From positions 62,001 through 126,000 of the forward strand of contig NZ_FNXF01000010.1 of assembly GCF_900108485.1 (NCBI RefSeq): 64,000 bases of DNA, read 5' to 3'. Positions 28,609 to 39,302 of the stretch are shown piece after piece. The position numbers and the translations under genes were made by a program. The notes under the pieces were generated by a model. That model saw only the letters and a program-made list of their open reading frames with translations. It did not search any database and was not told the origin of the DNA. The stretch comes from Rheinheimera pacifica (GTDB lineage Bacteria; Pseudomonadota; Gammaproteobacteria; Enterobacterales; Alteromonadaceae). Positions within the stretch are counted from its first letter, which is position 1. The number at the start of each line of letters is the position of its first letter.

Positions 28609-29979
28609 TCAGGCAGGAAGCTCAATACCATGCTCTTTCATCCGGGCCAGTTTATAGCGCAAGGTGCGATCACTGATGCCCAGCCGCTCGGCCACGTCTT
28701 TACGCCGGTTGGCGCAAGCTTTCATAGTTGCCAGAATAATACGGTGCTCCTGCTCATGTACGCTGGCTTTAAAACCGGTATTGGCGTCATCATCCTCTGC
28801 CATCTGTGTAGCCGGCAAAGGTATCTCACTATCAGCAATAGCCAAAGGCTGCATATCGGCTTGCTCCAGCAAAATGTCATCAGCTTCGATACTGTCATTC
28901 TGGCAGATAATTAAAGCGCGCTGCATTACGTTATCCAGCTCACGCACATTACCCGGCCAGTTGTAGCGGCTTAACTGCAACGCAGCCGCCTCAGTTAAAC
29001 GCACTACAGCCCGCCCGGTTGCCCGGCAATGACGCTGCAGTAAGTGCAGCGCCAGCGGTACTATGTCGGCCGGTCTTTCGCACAAGGCGGGCCAGCTGAG
29101 CGGAAATACGTTCAGCCGGTAGTATAAATCTTCACGAAACCGGCCCTGCTCCACGGCTTGTTTCAGATTACGGTTACTGGTGGCCAAGACTCTGACATCC
29201 AGTTTAATGGTTTTGCGGCCGCCCAGGCGCTCTACTTCACGCTCTTGCAGTACGCGCAATAATTTGGCCTGCAGGTTTAAATCCATTTCGGTTATTTCAT
29301 CCAGTAAAATAGTGCCGTGCTGGGCCTGTTCAAACTTACCGGGGCAACCCGTTATGGCACCGGTAAAGGCGCCTTTCTCGTAACCAAATAAGGTAGATTC
29401 CAGCATATTTTCCGGAATAGCAGCGCAATTGATTGCCACAAAGGGTCCCCCGCTGCGTTCAGACAGCTGATGAATGTAGCGGGCCAACACCTCTTTGCCC
29501 GAGCCGCTGGGGCCGGTGATCATTACACTGGCATCAGTACGGGCCACTTTGGCGCACAATGTCAGTAACTGTTTACTGGACGGGGCAGCCACTATGGGCT
29601 CAAAACTGGCTACTGGTTCTGCGCTGACATAACGGCCTACGGTATTAAGCAATACTTCCGGTGAAAACGGCTTGGCCAGATAATCAATAGCCCCCAGCCG
29701 GATAGCCTCTACCGCAGCCTGCACCGTGGCATAGGCCGTCATCATTAACACCGGTATTTTCGGGTACTGCTCGCGTAAGGTTTTTAACAGTGTAAGGCCT
29801 GAAGCGCCCTGCATCTGTACGTCGCTGATCACCAGTTGCACACTTTGCTGCTTTAATGTCAGCAATGCCTGCTCAGCACTGTCTACTGCACATACCTGAT
29901 ACTGTGCCAGCAATAAGGTATCGTGTAGTGCTTCGCGTAAACCGGCATCATCTTCTACTAACAGTATATGTTGGCTCAT
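28609..29979 (-). CDS. flrC: Sigma-54 response regulator FlrC (FleR)
   Basis: 456 residues. The receiver domain has Asp53 as phospho-acceptor (VISDVQM). The AAA+ domain has Walker A GPSGSGKE, the sigma-54 contact loop GAFTGA (in [15 protein letters not shown]) and Walker B GTILLDEI. The Fis-type helix-turn-helix at the end reads RKDVAERLGISDRTLRYKL. It is phosphorylated by FlrB and activates class III basal body and hook operons. It is 3 bases after flrB. Confidence 0.96.
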   Translation of the reverse strand: MSQHILLVEDDAGLREALHDTLLLAQYQVCAVDSAEQALLTLKQQSVQLVISDVQMQGASGLTLLKTLREQYPKIPVLMMTAYATVQAAVEAIRLGAIDYLAKPFSPEVLLNTVGRYVSAEPVASFEPIVAAPSSKQLLTLCAKVARTDASVMITGPSGSGKEVLARYIHQLSERSGGPFVAINCAAIPENMLESTLFGYEKGAFTGAITGCPGKFEQAQHGTILLDEITEMDLNLQAKLLRVLQEREVERLGGRKTIKLDVRVLATSNRNLKQAVEQGRFREDLYYRLNVFPLSWPALCERPADIVPLALHLLQRHCRATGRAVVRLTEAAALQLSRYNWPGNVRELDNVMQRALIICQNDSIEADDILLEQADMQPLAIADSEIPLPATQMAEDDDANTGFKASVHEQEHRIILATMKACANRRKDVAERLGISDRTLRYKLARMKEHGIELPA

Positions 29980-29982
29980 CTG

Positions 29983-31089
29983 CTATTCCCCGCTGGCTGG
30001 TTGCTGTATCGGCAACAGCATTTCAAAGCAGGCACCGTGCTCTGTCGGAACATACTGCACTGAGCCCTGATGCGAGTGAGCTACCGCCTGCACCACCGCA
30101 AGCCCCAGGCCAGTGCCCTGCGCCCGGCCCGTAACAAAGGGTTCGAACAAGGAGTCACGCAGTGCCGGTGCTACCCCTGGGCCATTATCAGTAAGGCGCA
30201 GCACTAACATACCGATGTGCTGTTTGCTCGGGGCGATATCAAGCGATATTTGTGTATCAGGCCCTGCTGCCTGAATACTGTTTTGAATAAGATTTTGTAA
30301 GGCACCACATAGTGCATCCTGGTTCCCCAGCAGACAAAGTGTGGGATCACTGCAGTGCAGCGATAGGTGGGCATTGTGCTGTTGCAGCAATGCTTCAATA
30401 CTGGTGTTTAGCTGCTCAATTAAAGCACTGAGCGAAAACGCGGCAACTTGCCGGGCACTGCCAGAGCGGGCAAATAGCAGCATATCGCTGACCTGCTGCT
30501 CTAAATCCTGTAAACGCGATAATAACTTTTGCTGAAACTGCTGCTGCACCTGCAACGTAGCTCTTGGGTTGGCCAGGTTTTGCGCATACAGTAAGGCTGC
30601 AGATAATGGTGTGCGGATTTGATGGGCTAATGTTGCCATCATTTTACCCAAAGTGGATAAACGCTGCATATGGCTAAGCCGGCTTTGTAATTGCCGGGTT
30701 TCGGTCAGATCGGTCAGCATAATAAGCTGTCCTGCCTGCGAAGATGCACCACTTTGCGCCAGGGTGCTTATTTGCAGCTTAACCCGGCGGCCATCTTGCA
30801 ATGACACTTCCAGGCCATCATCACTGCGCGGGCGAAAACAACGGCCGATAACGTCAAGCCAGCGCTGCCCGGTAAGAGGCTCCCCCAACAAACTCATCGC
30901 TGCCGGATTGGCCTGATACACCACACCGCGTTGATCTAACAGGATCACTGCAGCAGGTAAAGCCTGCAACACCGCATCATAGTGAGTGGGCGGCAATAGC
31001 TGCAGCACATTGCGCCCGTTGGCTGCTGCCAGTGCTGCAGTATCCGGCACAGTGCGCAAAGAAAAGTCGTATGCGTTGGCAGTTGTCAT
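29983..31089 (-). CDS. flrB: Sensor histidine kinase FlrB (FleS)
   Basis: 368 residues with no membrane segment, so cytoplasmic. A PAS domain (about 35-130) includes LPAAVILLDQRGVVYQANPAAM. The phospho-accepting His156 is in TLAHQIRTPLSAALLYAQ. The ATPase boxes are QNLIQNSIQAA, LTDNGPGVAP and GTGLGLAVVQAV. It phosphorylates FlrC; the signal in relatives is basal body/export-gate assembly. A sigma-54 promoter precedes it. Confidence 0.95.
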   Translation of the reverse strand: MTTANAYDFSLRTVPDTAALAAANGRNVLQLLPPTHYDAVLQALPAAVILLDQRGVVYQANPAAMSLLGEPLTGQRWLDVIGRCFRPRSDDGLEVSLQDGRRVKLQISTLAQSGASSQAGQLIMLTDLTETRQLQSRLSHMQRLSTLGKMMATLAHQIRTPLSAALLYAQNLANPRATLQVQQQFQQKLLSRLQDLEQQVSDMLLFARSGSARQVAAFSLSALIEQLNTSIEALLQQHNAHLSLHCSDPTLCLLGNQDALCGALQNLIQNSIQAAGPDTQISLDIAPSKQHIGMLVLRLTDNGPGVAPALRDSLFEPFVTGRAQGTGLGLAVVQAVAHSHQGSVQYVPTEHGACFEMLLPIQQPASGE

Positions 31090-31126
31090 AATTACCCTTA
31101 AACGTTGCGTTATCGCTCAGGGGTAA

Positions 31127-31142
31127 TGCAGGCATTATGCCA
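31127..31142 (-). promoter_or_regulatory. Sigma-54 promoter of flrBC
   Basis: The minus strand reads TGGCATAATGCCTGCA, with GG and GC exactly 10 bases apart. It is 38 bases upstream of the flrB ATG and downstream of flrA. It fits the class II position activated by FlrA in Vibrio-type cascades. Confidence 0.82.
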
Positions 31143-31161
31143 GATAAAATTAAATATTTTT

Positions 31162-31201
31162 AGTAACTTACAGTGTCAAAAGCCTGACACTGTAAGTTAC
31201 T
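31162..31201. repeat. Perfect 17-bp inverted repeat after flrA
   Basis: The left arm at 31162-31178 is AGTAACTTACAGTGTCA. The right arm at 31185-31201 is its exact reverse complement, and the loop has 6 bases. It starts 8 bases after the flrA stop on the minus strand. No T-run follows on either strand, so it is not a textbook intrinsic terminator. It could still end or process flrA mRNA, or be an operator upstream of the flrBC promoter. Confidence 0.75.
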
Positions 31202-31209
31202 GGGTATTA

Positions 31210-32661
31210 TTACTCGTCTTTACCCAGATTATATTTACGCATTTTCTCTACCAGCGTAGTGCGGCGCAGGCCCAGCACTTCTGCTGCCCGGGCCACGACA
31301 AACTCGTGCCGCTCTAAAGCCTGAGATATAAAGCGGATTTCCAGCTCGGCCAGATATTCTTTTAAGTCCAGCCCCTGATCGGGTAAGTCCTGCAAGCCAT
31401 CTGCAACTGCAAAAAAGCCTGCATCGTCAGCTTCGTCTTCATCATCATCTGCAGACTGAAACATTTCGTTCAGTAAATCACGCTCCTGCAAACTTTCTGG
31501 GTATTGCGGTACATAGCTTTCAATCTCCAGATGGCGGTATTTCGGTGGTAACTCGGCCACATCAACTACCTGGTCCGGGTACATAATAACCATCCGCTCC
31601 AGCAAGTTTGCCAGCTCGCGCACATTACCCGGCCAACTGTGCAGTTGCAGGCTTTGCAAAGCATATTCGGTAAATTTAACTTTAGCCTGGCTGTACTTCT
31701 CCTGGCGTTGTAACAGCTCGCTTATTAGCAACGGTATATCGTCGCAGCGGTGGCTAAGCGCGGGGGTTTCAATAGGAAATACATTCAAACGGTAGTATAA
31801 GTCTTCACGGAAACTGCCCTCAGCAATCATTTGCTCCAAATCGCGGTGCGTAGCGGCAACAATACGCACATCAGCCTTAATGGGTTGGGTGCCCCCTACC
31901 CGTTCATAAGTGCGTTCTTGTAATACTCTTAGCAGCTTTACCTGCATATTCAGCGGCATATCACCTATTTCATCTAAAAACAGTGTACCGCCCTGCGCCA
32001 GCTCAAAGCGGCCTTTGCGGGTAGAGATGGCACCGGTAAAAGCACCCTTTTCATGGCCAAACAATTCACTTTCCAGTAATTCCGCCGGTATAGCACCACA
32101 GTTTATTGGTACAAAAGGCCCACGCGCCCGGTTAGACAATAAATGAATATTACGCGCCACCACTTCTTTGCCGGTACCTGAAGGGCCGAGCACCAGCACA
32201 TTAGCTTCAGTTTTTGCCACTTGCTGAATAAGAAACCGTACTTGCTGCATGGCGGCAGAATTACCTACCATACCGTCAAATTTTGCCATGTTATGCGGCT
32301 TATGCTGCAGCGGTAAAAGGCGGTGATACTGCTGGCTGTCTCGCAGTAGCTGAGTTAAAGAGGCATAAGAGAAAGGTTCGCTTAGCAGGCCTACCGCATT
32401 GGCATACTGCAACAGGGGTTGCAGTGGCTCTCCCAGCAGTAAGAACGCCGTAGCCGGATAGCGCAACAGCAGATCAGCATGGCGCTGGCTTTCAAGTGCC
32501 CCCAGCAGCACCACGACCGGCTCCTGATTATTCAACCTCGCCTGTAGCGCAGCCATATCCAATATCTGGTGCGGCTCATTAATAAAACTTAATACTGTAC
32601 TGAGCCGGCTGCTGCGGCTGCTTTGTTCGTCAACGATATACAGAAAAGGATTATTTACCAT
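31210..32661 (-). CDS. flrA: Master flagellar regulator FlrA (FleQ), sigma-54 activator
   Basis: 483 residues from the ATG at 32661 (N-terminus [14 protein letters not shown], the usual FleQ start). A frame from 32718 would add 19 unrelated residues. The N-terminal FleQ domain lacks a clear phospho-Asp. The AAA+ domain has Walker [15 protein letters not shown] and [11 protein letters not shown]. The C-terminal Fis-type helix-turn-helix reads [16 protein letters not shown]. It is the top activator of the flagellar cascade with sigma-54. FleQ relatives bind c-di-GMP, but binding here is not tested. Confidence 0.95.
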   Translation of the reverse strand: MVNNPFLYIVDEQSSRSSRLSTVLSFINEPHQILDMAALQARLNNQEPVVVLLGALESQRHADLLLRYPATAFLLLGEPLQPLLQYANAVGLLSEPFSYASLTQLLRDSQQYHRLLPLQHKPHNMAKFDGMVGNSAAMQQVRFLIQQVAKTEANVLVLGPSGTGKEVVARNIHLLSNRARGPFVPINCGAIPAELLESELFGHEKGAFTGAISTRKGRFELAQGGTLFLDEIGDMPLNMQVKLLRVLQERTYERVGGTQPIKADVRIVAATHRDLEQMIAEGSFREDLYYRLNVFPIETPALSHRCDDIPLLISELLQRQEKYSQAKVKFTEYALQSLQLHSWPGNVRELANLLERMVIMYPDQVVDVAELPPKYRHLEIESYVPQYPESLQERDLLNEMFQSADDDEDEADDAGFFAVADGLQDLPDQGLDLKEYLAELEIRFISQALERHEFVVARAAEVLGLRRTTLVEKMRKYNLGKDE

Positions 32662-32725
32662 GCCACTGCTTTTATTATGCTTTTGATTGCATTGTACTTC
32701 GCAAAGATGAGCTTGCAAGGTAATA

Positions 32726-32760
32726 CGCTATTTTTTTGACACAGTGTCAAAAAAATAGCG
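32726..32760. repeat. Perfect 35-base palindrome upstream of flrA
   Basis: Two 17-base arms (CGCTATTTTTTTGACAC and its exact complement) flank one central base at 32743. The core is TGACAC-A-GTGTCA. It lies 13 bases after the stop of the flagellin-like gene and 65 bases upstream of flrA. It contains a TTGACA that could serve as a -35, but no convincing -10 follows. A terminator for the upstream gene or an operator controlling flrA are both possible. Confidence 0.8.
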
Positions 32761-32773
32761 TGGCTTTAAGGTG

Positions 32774-33568
32774 TTAACTAAGCAGGTTTAAAGCCTGTTG
32801 TTGCTGCATTCTGGCCTGCAGTGAAACACTGACAGAAGTATTAGCCAAAATATCAGCCGCCACCTTGTCACTGCTGGCGCGGGCAAAATCCAGATCTTCA
32901 ATCCGGCTACGCGCGGCTGACTCGGCAATTTGCTGACCGTTTAAATTACTGGCCGCAGAGCTAAAGCTGTTGATGGATGCGCCCGCGTCAGCTTGTAAAC
33001 CACCAATATAGTCCAGCGATTGCTGAATATTACCCAGCGATGCTGCCGCTGCGTCCGCGGAGCTTAAATCTATACTAAAAATATTCTGTGCGGTTAAACC
33101 GGAAGCAACGTCTACCGTGCTTAAATTCAGGCTGCCAGAGCCAGTACCAAAGCTTAAGGCGCCGTCCTGATCAAATAACTTTTTACCAGCGAACTCTGTA
33201 TTATCAATAACCTGCTGAATATTAGCGATGTATTGATCCGCCTCTGCCTGCAGTGCTGAGCGCTCTTGCGCGCCATAAATACCATTACCGGCGGCAACAG
33301 CCAAACGGCTTAGCTCACCCAGGTTGTCGTTGATGCCTTGCAAACCCTGTTCATATACCCGCGCTAATGACACACCGTCATACAGGTTACGCTCGCCCTG
33401 GCCTTTGCCATTAATACTGCTGCTTAGCTGATTAGCTATCTGCAAACCGGCCGCGTCGTCAGCGGCACTGTTAATGCGTTTTGCCGTTGCCAGTTTTTTT
33501 AACAGGCTGTCCTGCTGTAACTGGGCCTGGTTTAAGGTATTTAAACTGCCGGGGGTATTAAGTTTCAT
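32774..33568 (-). CDS. Divergent flagellin-like protein
   Basis: 264 residues with the flagellin core RINSAADDAAGLQIANQLSS at about 31-50. The C-terminal half is flagellin-like: ARSRIEDLDFARASSDKVAADIL, ending QQQQALNLLS. It differs sharply from the four cluster flagellins. The N-terminal VNTN...LNAQRQL and KRLSSG segments are replaced (SLNTLNQAQLQQDSLLKKLATAK), and the middle ~80 residues are unrelated by eye. No sigma-28 box was found upstream, unlike the other flagellins. It may be a minor filament or junction subunit, or have another secreted role. It lies between flrA and the divergent pse operon. Confidence 0.85.
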   Translation of the reverse strand: MKLNTPGSLNTLNQAQLQQDSLLKKLATAKRINSAADDAAGLQIANQLSSSINGKGQGERNLYDGVSLARVYEQGLQGINDNLGELSRLAVAAGNGIYGAQERSALQAEADQYIANIQQVIDNTEFAGKKLFDQDGALSFGTGSGSLNLSTVDVASGLTAQNIFSIDLSSADAAAASLGNIQQSLDYIGGLQADAGASINSFSSAASNLNGQQIAESAARSRIEDLDFARASSDKVAADILANTSVSVSLQARMQQQQALNLLS

Positions 33569-33682
33569 CTTGGCACCACTTTGTCTTCAAAACTGGTTAT
33601 AGTTTAGTCAAAGCGACGGTAAACCGCTATTAATTAAGTCAGCGCAAAAACTAAGCCGATGTATTAGTATTAAAGTGTTTGA

Positions 33683-35912
<2,230 letters not shown>

Positions 35913-35916
<4 letters not shown>

Positions 35917-36611
35917 GGGTGGCCATTATTCCGGCGCGAGGTGGCAGTAAGCGCATACCACGCAAAAATATTAAAACTTTTTGCGGCCAGCCTATGCTGG
36001 CTTATCCGATCCAGGCAGCACTAAACAGCGGCGTAGTGGATAAAGTAGTGGTTTCCACCGATGATGCCGAAATAGCCGCTATAGCACGGCACTACGGCGC
36101 AGAAACCCCTTTTATGCGCAAGCCAGAGCTGGCGAATGATTTTACCGGCACCACAGACGTCATACGTAACGCCATTACGGAGTTGCAACAACTGGGTTGG
36201 CCGCTAAGCAGCTGTGCCTGCATTTATGCCACTACTCCGTTGTTAAACAGTGAGCGTATTGCCGCGGCATACCAGCTGCTGTTAAGCAGCAAAGCGGATT
36301 ATGTCTTTAGCGCGGCCCGTTTCTCTTTCCCTATTCAGCGCGCCCTGCTGCAAACTGCTGAGGGCGGCGTAGTGCCATTTGACCCGGCCAGCATTATGCG
36401 CCGCTCGCAAGATCTGGCTGAAACTTTCCATGATGCCGGCCAACTGTATTGGGCAACAGCTGATACCTGGCTGGATACCGGCAAAGCCGTATTCGGCACC
36501 GGCTCCAGAATGCTGCTGTTACCGGCGCATTTAGTGCAGGATATTGATACTGTTGAGGACTGGCAACGGGCCGAGCTGTTGTACCAATTGCTACAGGCGC
36601 CTGCGCAGTGA
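35913..36611 (+). CDS. pseF: Pseudaminic acid cytidylyltransferase PseF
   Basis: 232 residues. The N-terminal nucleotide-binding motif RVAIIPARGGSKRIPRKNI is typical of CMP-sialate synthetase relatives, followed by VVVSTDDAEIAAIARHYGAE. It activates pseudaminic acid with CTP, the last soluble step before transfer. The GTG start overlaps pseC by 4 bases. Confidence 0.94.
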
Positions 36612-37645
36612 AAGTGTTGTTTCGCACGGATGCCTCCGTAACGCTGGGTTCAGGCCATGTTATGCGCTGCCTGACACTGGCGCATGCTTTGAAAAAAACA
36701 GGCGCCAGCTGTGATTTTGCCTGCCGGCTGACATCCGGTCATTTGGCTGATGTTATCCGCAGTCAGGGCTTTAACGTACTGCCGTTACCGGACGCTCTTA
36801 GCAGTCAAACTGCAGATGCAACAGCAACACTGGCACAGTTAACACAGAATTATGTACTGTTGGTGCTAGATCACTATGCGCTGGCAACTGACTACTGCCG
36901 GATGCTACGGGCCCGTTGCCGCTACATTATGCAAATAGATGATCTGGCCAATCGTGCGTATGACTGCGACCTGTTGCTGGATCAAAACCTGCTACCCAAC
37001 GCAGAGCAGCGTTACAGCAAATGGCTGCCAGCGCATTGCAAGCCATTGTTGGGGCCACGCTATGCCTTACTGCGTGAAGAGTTTTATCAACCACAAGCGC
37101 AGCATGAACCGGGCCGGATCCTGATCGGGTTTGGCGGCAGTGACGAGCAAAATTTAACCACTCTGGCTATTAAGGCAATAGATGGATTAAAGCTCAACGG
37201 TGTTTCTGCCGATATAGTTATTGGAGCGAATAATCCGTGGCATGCAGATATTAAACAGCTTACTGCAAGCCTGCCCGATATGAGGTTACATGTGCAATGT
37301 AACTATATGGCGAAGTTAATGCACCAGGCGCGACTCATGCTTGGTGGTGGTGGTGCCAGTCATTGGGAAAGGTGTATTAGTGCTCTGCCGGGTTTGGTTG
37401 TTACCGTTGCCGAAAATCAGCAGGCGACAACGGCTTATCTTGACCAGCTTGGCGCCTGTGTGTGGTTGGGACAGGCTGCAGATATGTCAGCAGAGTTCTT
37501 TGCAGAGCAACTGTGCTATTACCTGTCGCAACCAGCACTGCTTGATAGTATGGGCCAAACGGCAGCCGGTCTGATACCGGCTGCCGCAGGCACACCCCTG
37601 GTAGTTGAAACTATAATGATGACACTGAATAACGGACATCCGTAA
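36608..37645 (+). CDS. pseG: UDP-2,4-diacetamido-2,4,6-trideoxy-altropyranose hydrolase PseG
   Basis: 345 residues of GT-B-like fold related to MurG. The start is FRTDASVTLGSGHVMRCLTLA, where the His of GSGHVMR belongs to the catalytic region. MQIDDLANRAYDCDLLLDQN and the C-terminal GGGGASHWERC follow. It removes UDP from the PseH product. The GTG start overlaps pseF by 4 bases. Length matches PseG without a fused acetyltransferase. Confidence 0.93.
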   Translation: MKVLFRTDASVTLGSGHVMRCLTLAHALKKTGASCDFACRLTSGHLADVIRSQGFNVLPLPDALSSQTADATATLAQLTQNYVLLVLDHYALATDYCRMLRARCRYIMQIDDLANRAYDCDLLLDQNLLPNAEQRYSKWLPAHCKPLLGPRYALLREEFYQPQAQHEPGRILIGFGGSDEQNLTTLAIKAIDGLKLNGVSADIVIGANNPWHADIKQLTASLPDMRLHVQCNYMAKLMHQARLMLGGGGASHWERCISALPGLVVTVAENQQATTAYLDQLGACVWLGQAADMSAEFFAEQLCYYLSQPALLDSMGQTAAGLIPAAAGTPLVVETIMMTLNNGHP

Positions 37646-37657
37646 CGAGGATAAGCA

Positions 37658-38707
37658 ATGGCTGTAATTATGCTTGGCAAACACGCGGTAGGGCCGGACC
37701 AGGCGCCGTTTATTATTGCCGAATTATCCGGCAACCATGATCAAAGCCTGGACAAGGCATTACTGATGGTTGAGGCAGCCGCAAAATGTGGTGCCGATGC
37801 AATAAAGCTGCAAACCTATACCCCGGATACCATTACGCTAAACCTGCACCAGAACGAATTTTTTATTGATAACCCCGACAGCCTTTGGCACGGCAGCTCA
37901 CTGTACAGCCTTTATCAGCAAGCGATGACACCGTGGGAGTGGCACAAGCCGTTGTTTGACCGGGCAAAAGAGCTGGGCATGCTGGCGTTTAGCTCGCCGT
38001 TTGATTTAACCGCAGTAGACTATCTGGAACAGTTGGACGTACCCTGCTATAAAATTGCCTCGTTTGAAAATATCGATCATGGTTTAATCGCGGCCGTTGC
38101 CCGCACCGGTAAACCGGTGATCATGTCAACCGGCATGGCCACACAAGCTGAATTAGCTGAAGCTGTTGACGTGCTGCAACGCAACGGTTGCAAAGACATT
38201 ATCTTGTTAAAATGTACCAGCAATTACCCGGCCCGCCCCATAGACGCCAACTTAAACACTATTCCGCATTTGGCGGCATTGTTTGGCTGTCAGGTTGGCT
38301 TATCAGATCACACCGCCGGTATTGGTGTCAGCGTCGCTGCCGTCGCCCTGGGTGCAACCGTGATAGAAAAACACTTTGTGCTGGACCGCAGTGAAGGCGG
38401 TATTGATGCCGCCTTTTCTATGGAGCCGGACGAGTTCAGCTTGCTGGTATCAGAATGCCGTAAAGCTAAAGATGCCTTAGGTAAAGTGCATTATGGCTGT
38501 ACCGACAAAGAAATTGCCTCACGGGTACACCGGCGATCGCTCTATATAGCCAAAGATATGCAAGCAGGCGACATCTTTACTGCAGATAACCTGCGCTCTG
38601 TGCGACCAGGGCTGGGTTTGGCGCCCAAATACTTACCACAGTTTCTCGGTCGTCAGGTGAAACAAGACGTGACGATGGGTACCCCGCTGAGTTGGGAGCT
38701 AATCTGA
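37658..38707 (+). CDS. pseI: Pseudaminic acid synthase PseI
   Basis: 349 residues of NeuB family. The TIM barrel has IIAELSGNHDQSLDKAL and KCGADAIKLQTYTPDTITL, then LKCTSNYPARP and GLSDHTAGIGVSVAAVALGATVIEKHF. A C-terminal antifreeze-like SAF domain starts near residue 290. It condenses the trideoxy sugar with phosphoenolpyruvate. AELSGNHDQS distinguishes PseI from NeuB. It has an ACGAGGAT ribosome binding site. Confidence 0.95.
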   Translation: MAVIMLGKHAVGPDQAPFIIAELSGNHDQSLDKALLMVEAAAKCGADAIKLQTYTPDTITLNLHQNEFFIDNPDSLWHGSSLYSLYQQAMTPWEWHKPLFDRAKELGMLAFSSPFDLTAVDYLEQLDVPCYKIASFENIDHGLIAAVARTGKPVIMSTGMATQAELAEAVDVLQRNGCKDIILLKCTSNYPARPIDANLNTIPHLAALFGCQVGLSDHTAGIGVSVAAVALGATVIEKHFVLDRSEGGIDAAFSMEPDEFSLLVSECRKAKDALGKVHYGCTDKEIASRVHRRSLYIAKDMQAGDIFTADNLRSVRPGLGLAPKYLPQFLGRQVKQDVTMGTPLSWELI

Positions 38708-38710
38708 TAT

Positions 38711-39157
38711 ATGAGTGTATCTGTCATGCTTCGCTTGGCCACTATGGCCGACGCTGAGCTTTTGTTGCGCTGGCGCAATGACGCAGATACACAGCGATTT
38801 AGCCTCAATTCAGACCAGATTACTGAACAGCAGCATATCCGTTGGTTACAACAAAGCCTGAGTAATCCGCAGCGCCGGCTGTATATTGCAGAATACGCAG
38901 ACCAGCCTGCTGGTACTGTCAGAGTAGATTCAACAGCAGACTATCATCGCATATCCTGGACAGTAGCTGCGGAATATCGCGGTAAAGGCTTAGCTAAAGC
39001 TATGGTTAAATTGCTGGTAAGCCAACTGACAGGAACGATAGTTGCTGAAATTCTGCCGGGTAATACTGCATCAGTGTGCGTCGCAGAGTATGCCGGGTTA
39101 ACTTATCAAAATACGCACAATGGCATCATGTATTATGAATCTCAGACACCAGGCTAA
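38711..39157 (+). CDS. pseH: GNAT N-acetyltransferase, probable PseH
   Basis: 148 residues with a GNAT fold: LRLATMADAELLLRWRNDADTQ near the start and the acetyl-CoA loop AEYRGKGLAKAMVKLL near 90-105. The pathway needs one acetyltransferase (PseH) between PseC and PseG, and this is the only candidate seen. It is also the last gene of the operon. It is a little shorter than typical PseH and lies 3 bases after pseI. The role is inferred from pathway completeness. Confidence 0.75.
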   Translation: MSVSVMLRLATMADAELLLRWRNDADTQRFSLNSDQITEQQHIRWLQQSLSNPQRRLYIAEYADQPAGTVRVDSTADYHRISWTVAAEYRGKGLAKAMVKLLVSQLTGTIVAEILPGNTASVCVAEYAGLTYQNTHNGIMYYESQTPG

Positions 39158-39187
39158 TCTTCACATTACGCTGCAACAGGATGCGCT

Positions 39188-39295
39188 ATGAAAGGAATTC
39201 TTCTTGCAGGTGGTACCAGCAGTTATCAATTTAATACAGAGACCTTAAATACTAAGGTCTCTGTACACCAAAACCACTACAAAACATTTATTTAA
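39188..39295 (+). pseudogene. Remnant of a sugar-1-phosphate nucleotidyltransferase (RmlA-like) N-terminus
   Basis: A 35-residue frame starts MKGILLAGGTS, which matches the nucleotide-binding N-terminus of RmlA-type enzymes (consensus MKGIxLAGGxGTR). It has an AGGA site in front. The resemblance ends after about 11 residues. The rest (YQFNTETLNTKVS) is unlike the family and stops at 39293-39295. It looks like a stub left by a deletion or replacement. Chance is possible for so short a match, but motif, start and binding site agree. Confidence 0.6.
39236..39264. terminator. Hairpin between the pse operon and the convergent methyltransferase gene
   Basis: Perfect 12-bp stem ACAGAGACCTTA / TAAGGTCTCTGT with a 5-base loop, between convergent operons and inside the nucleotidyltransferase stub. 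No clear T-run follows on either strand. A bidirectional terminator is the likeliest role. Confidence 0.5.
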
Positions 39296-39302
39296 CAATT
39301 AC

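Noticed and set aside
33634-33662. GCCGAT on the plus strand as a sigma-28 promoter for pseB.
   Set aside because: The -35 region at the required spacing (AAGTCAGC) does not fit TAAAGTTT, and it lies over 100 bases upstream of pseB.
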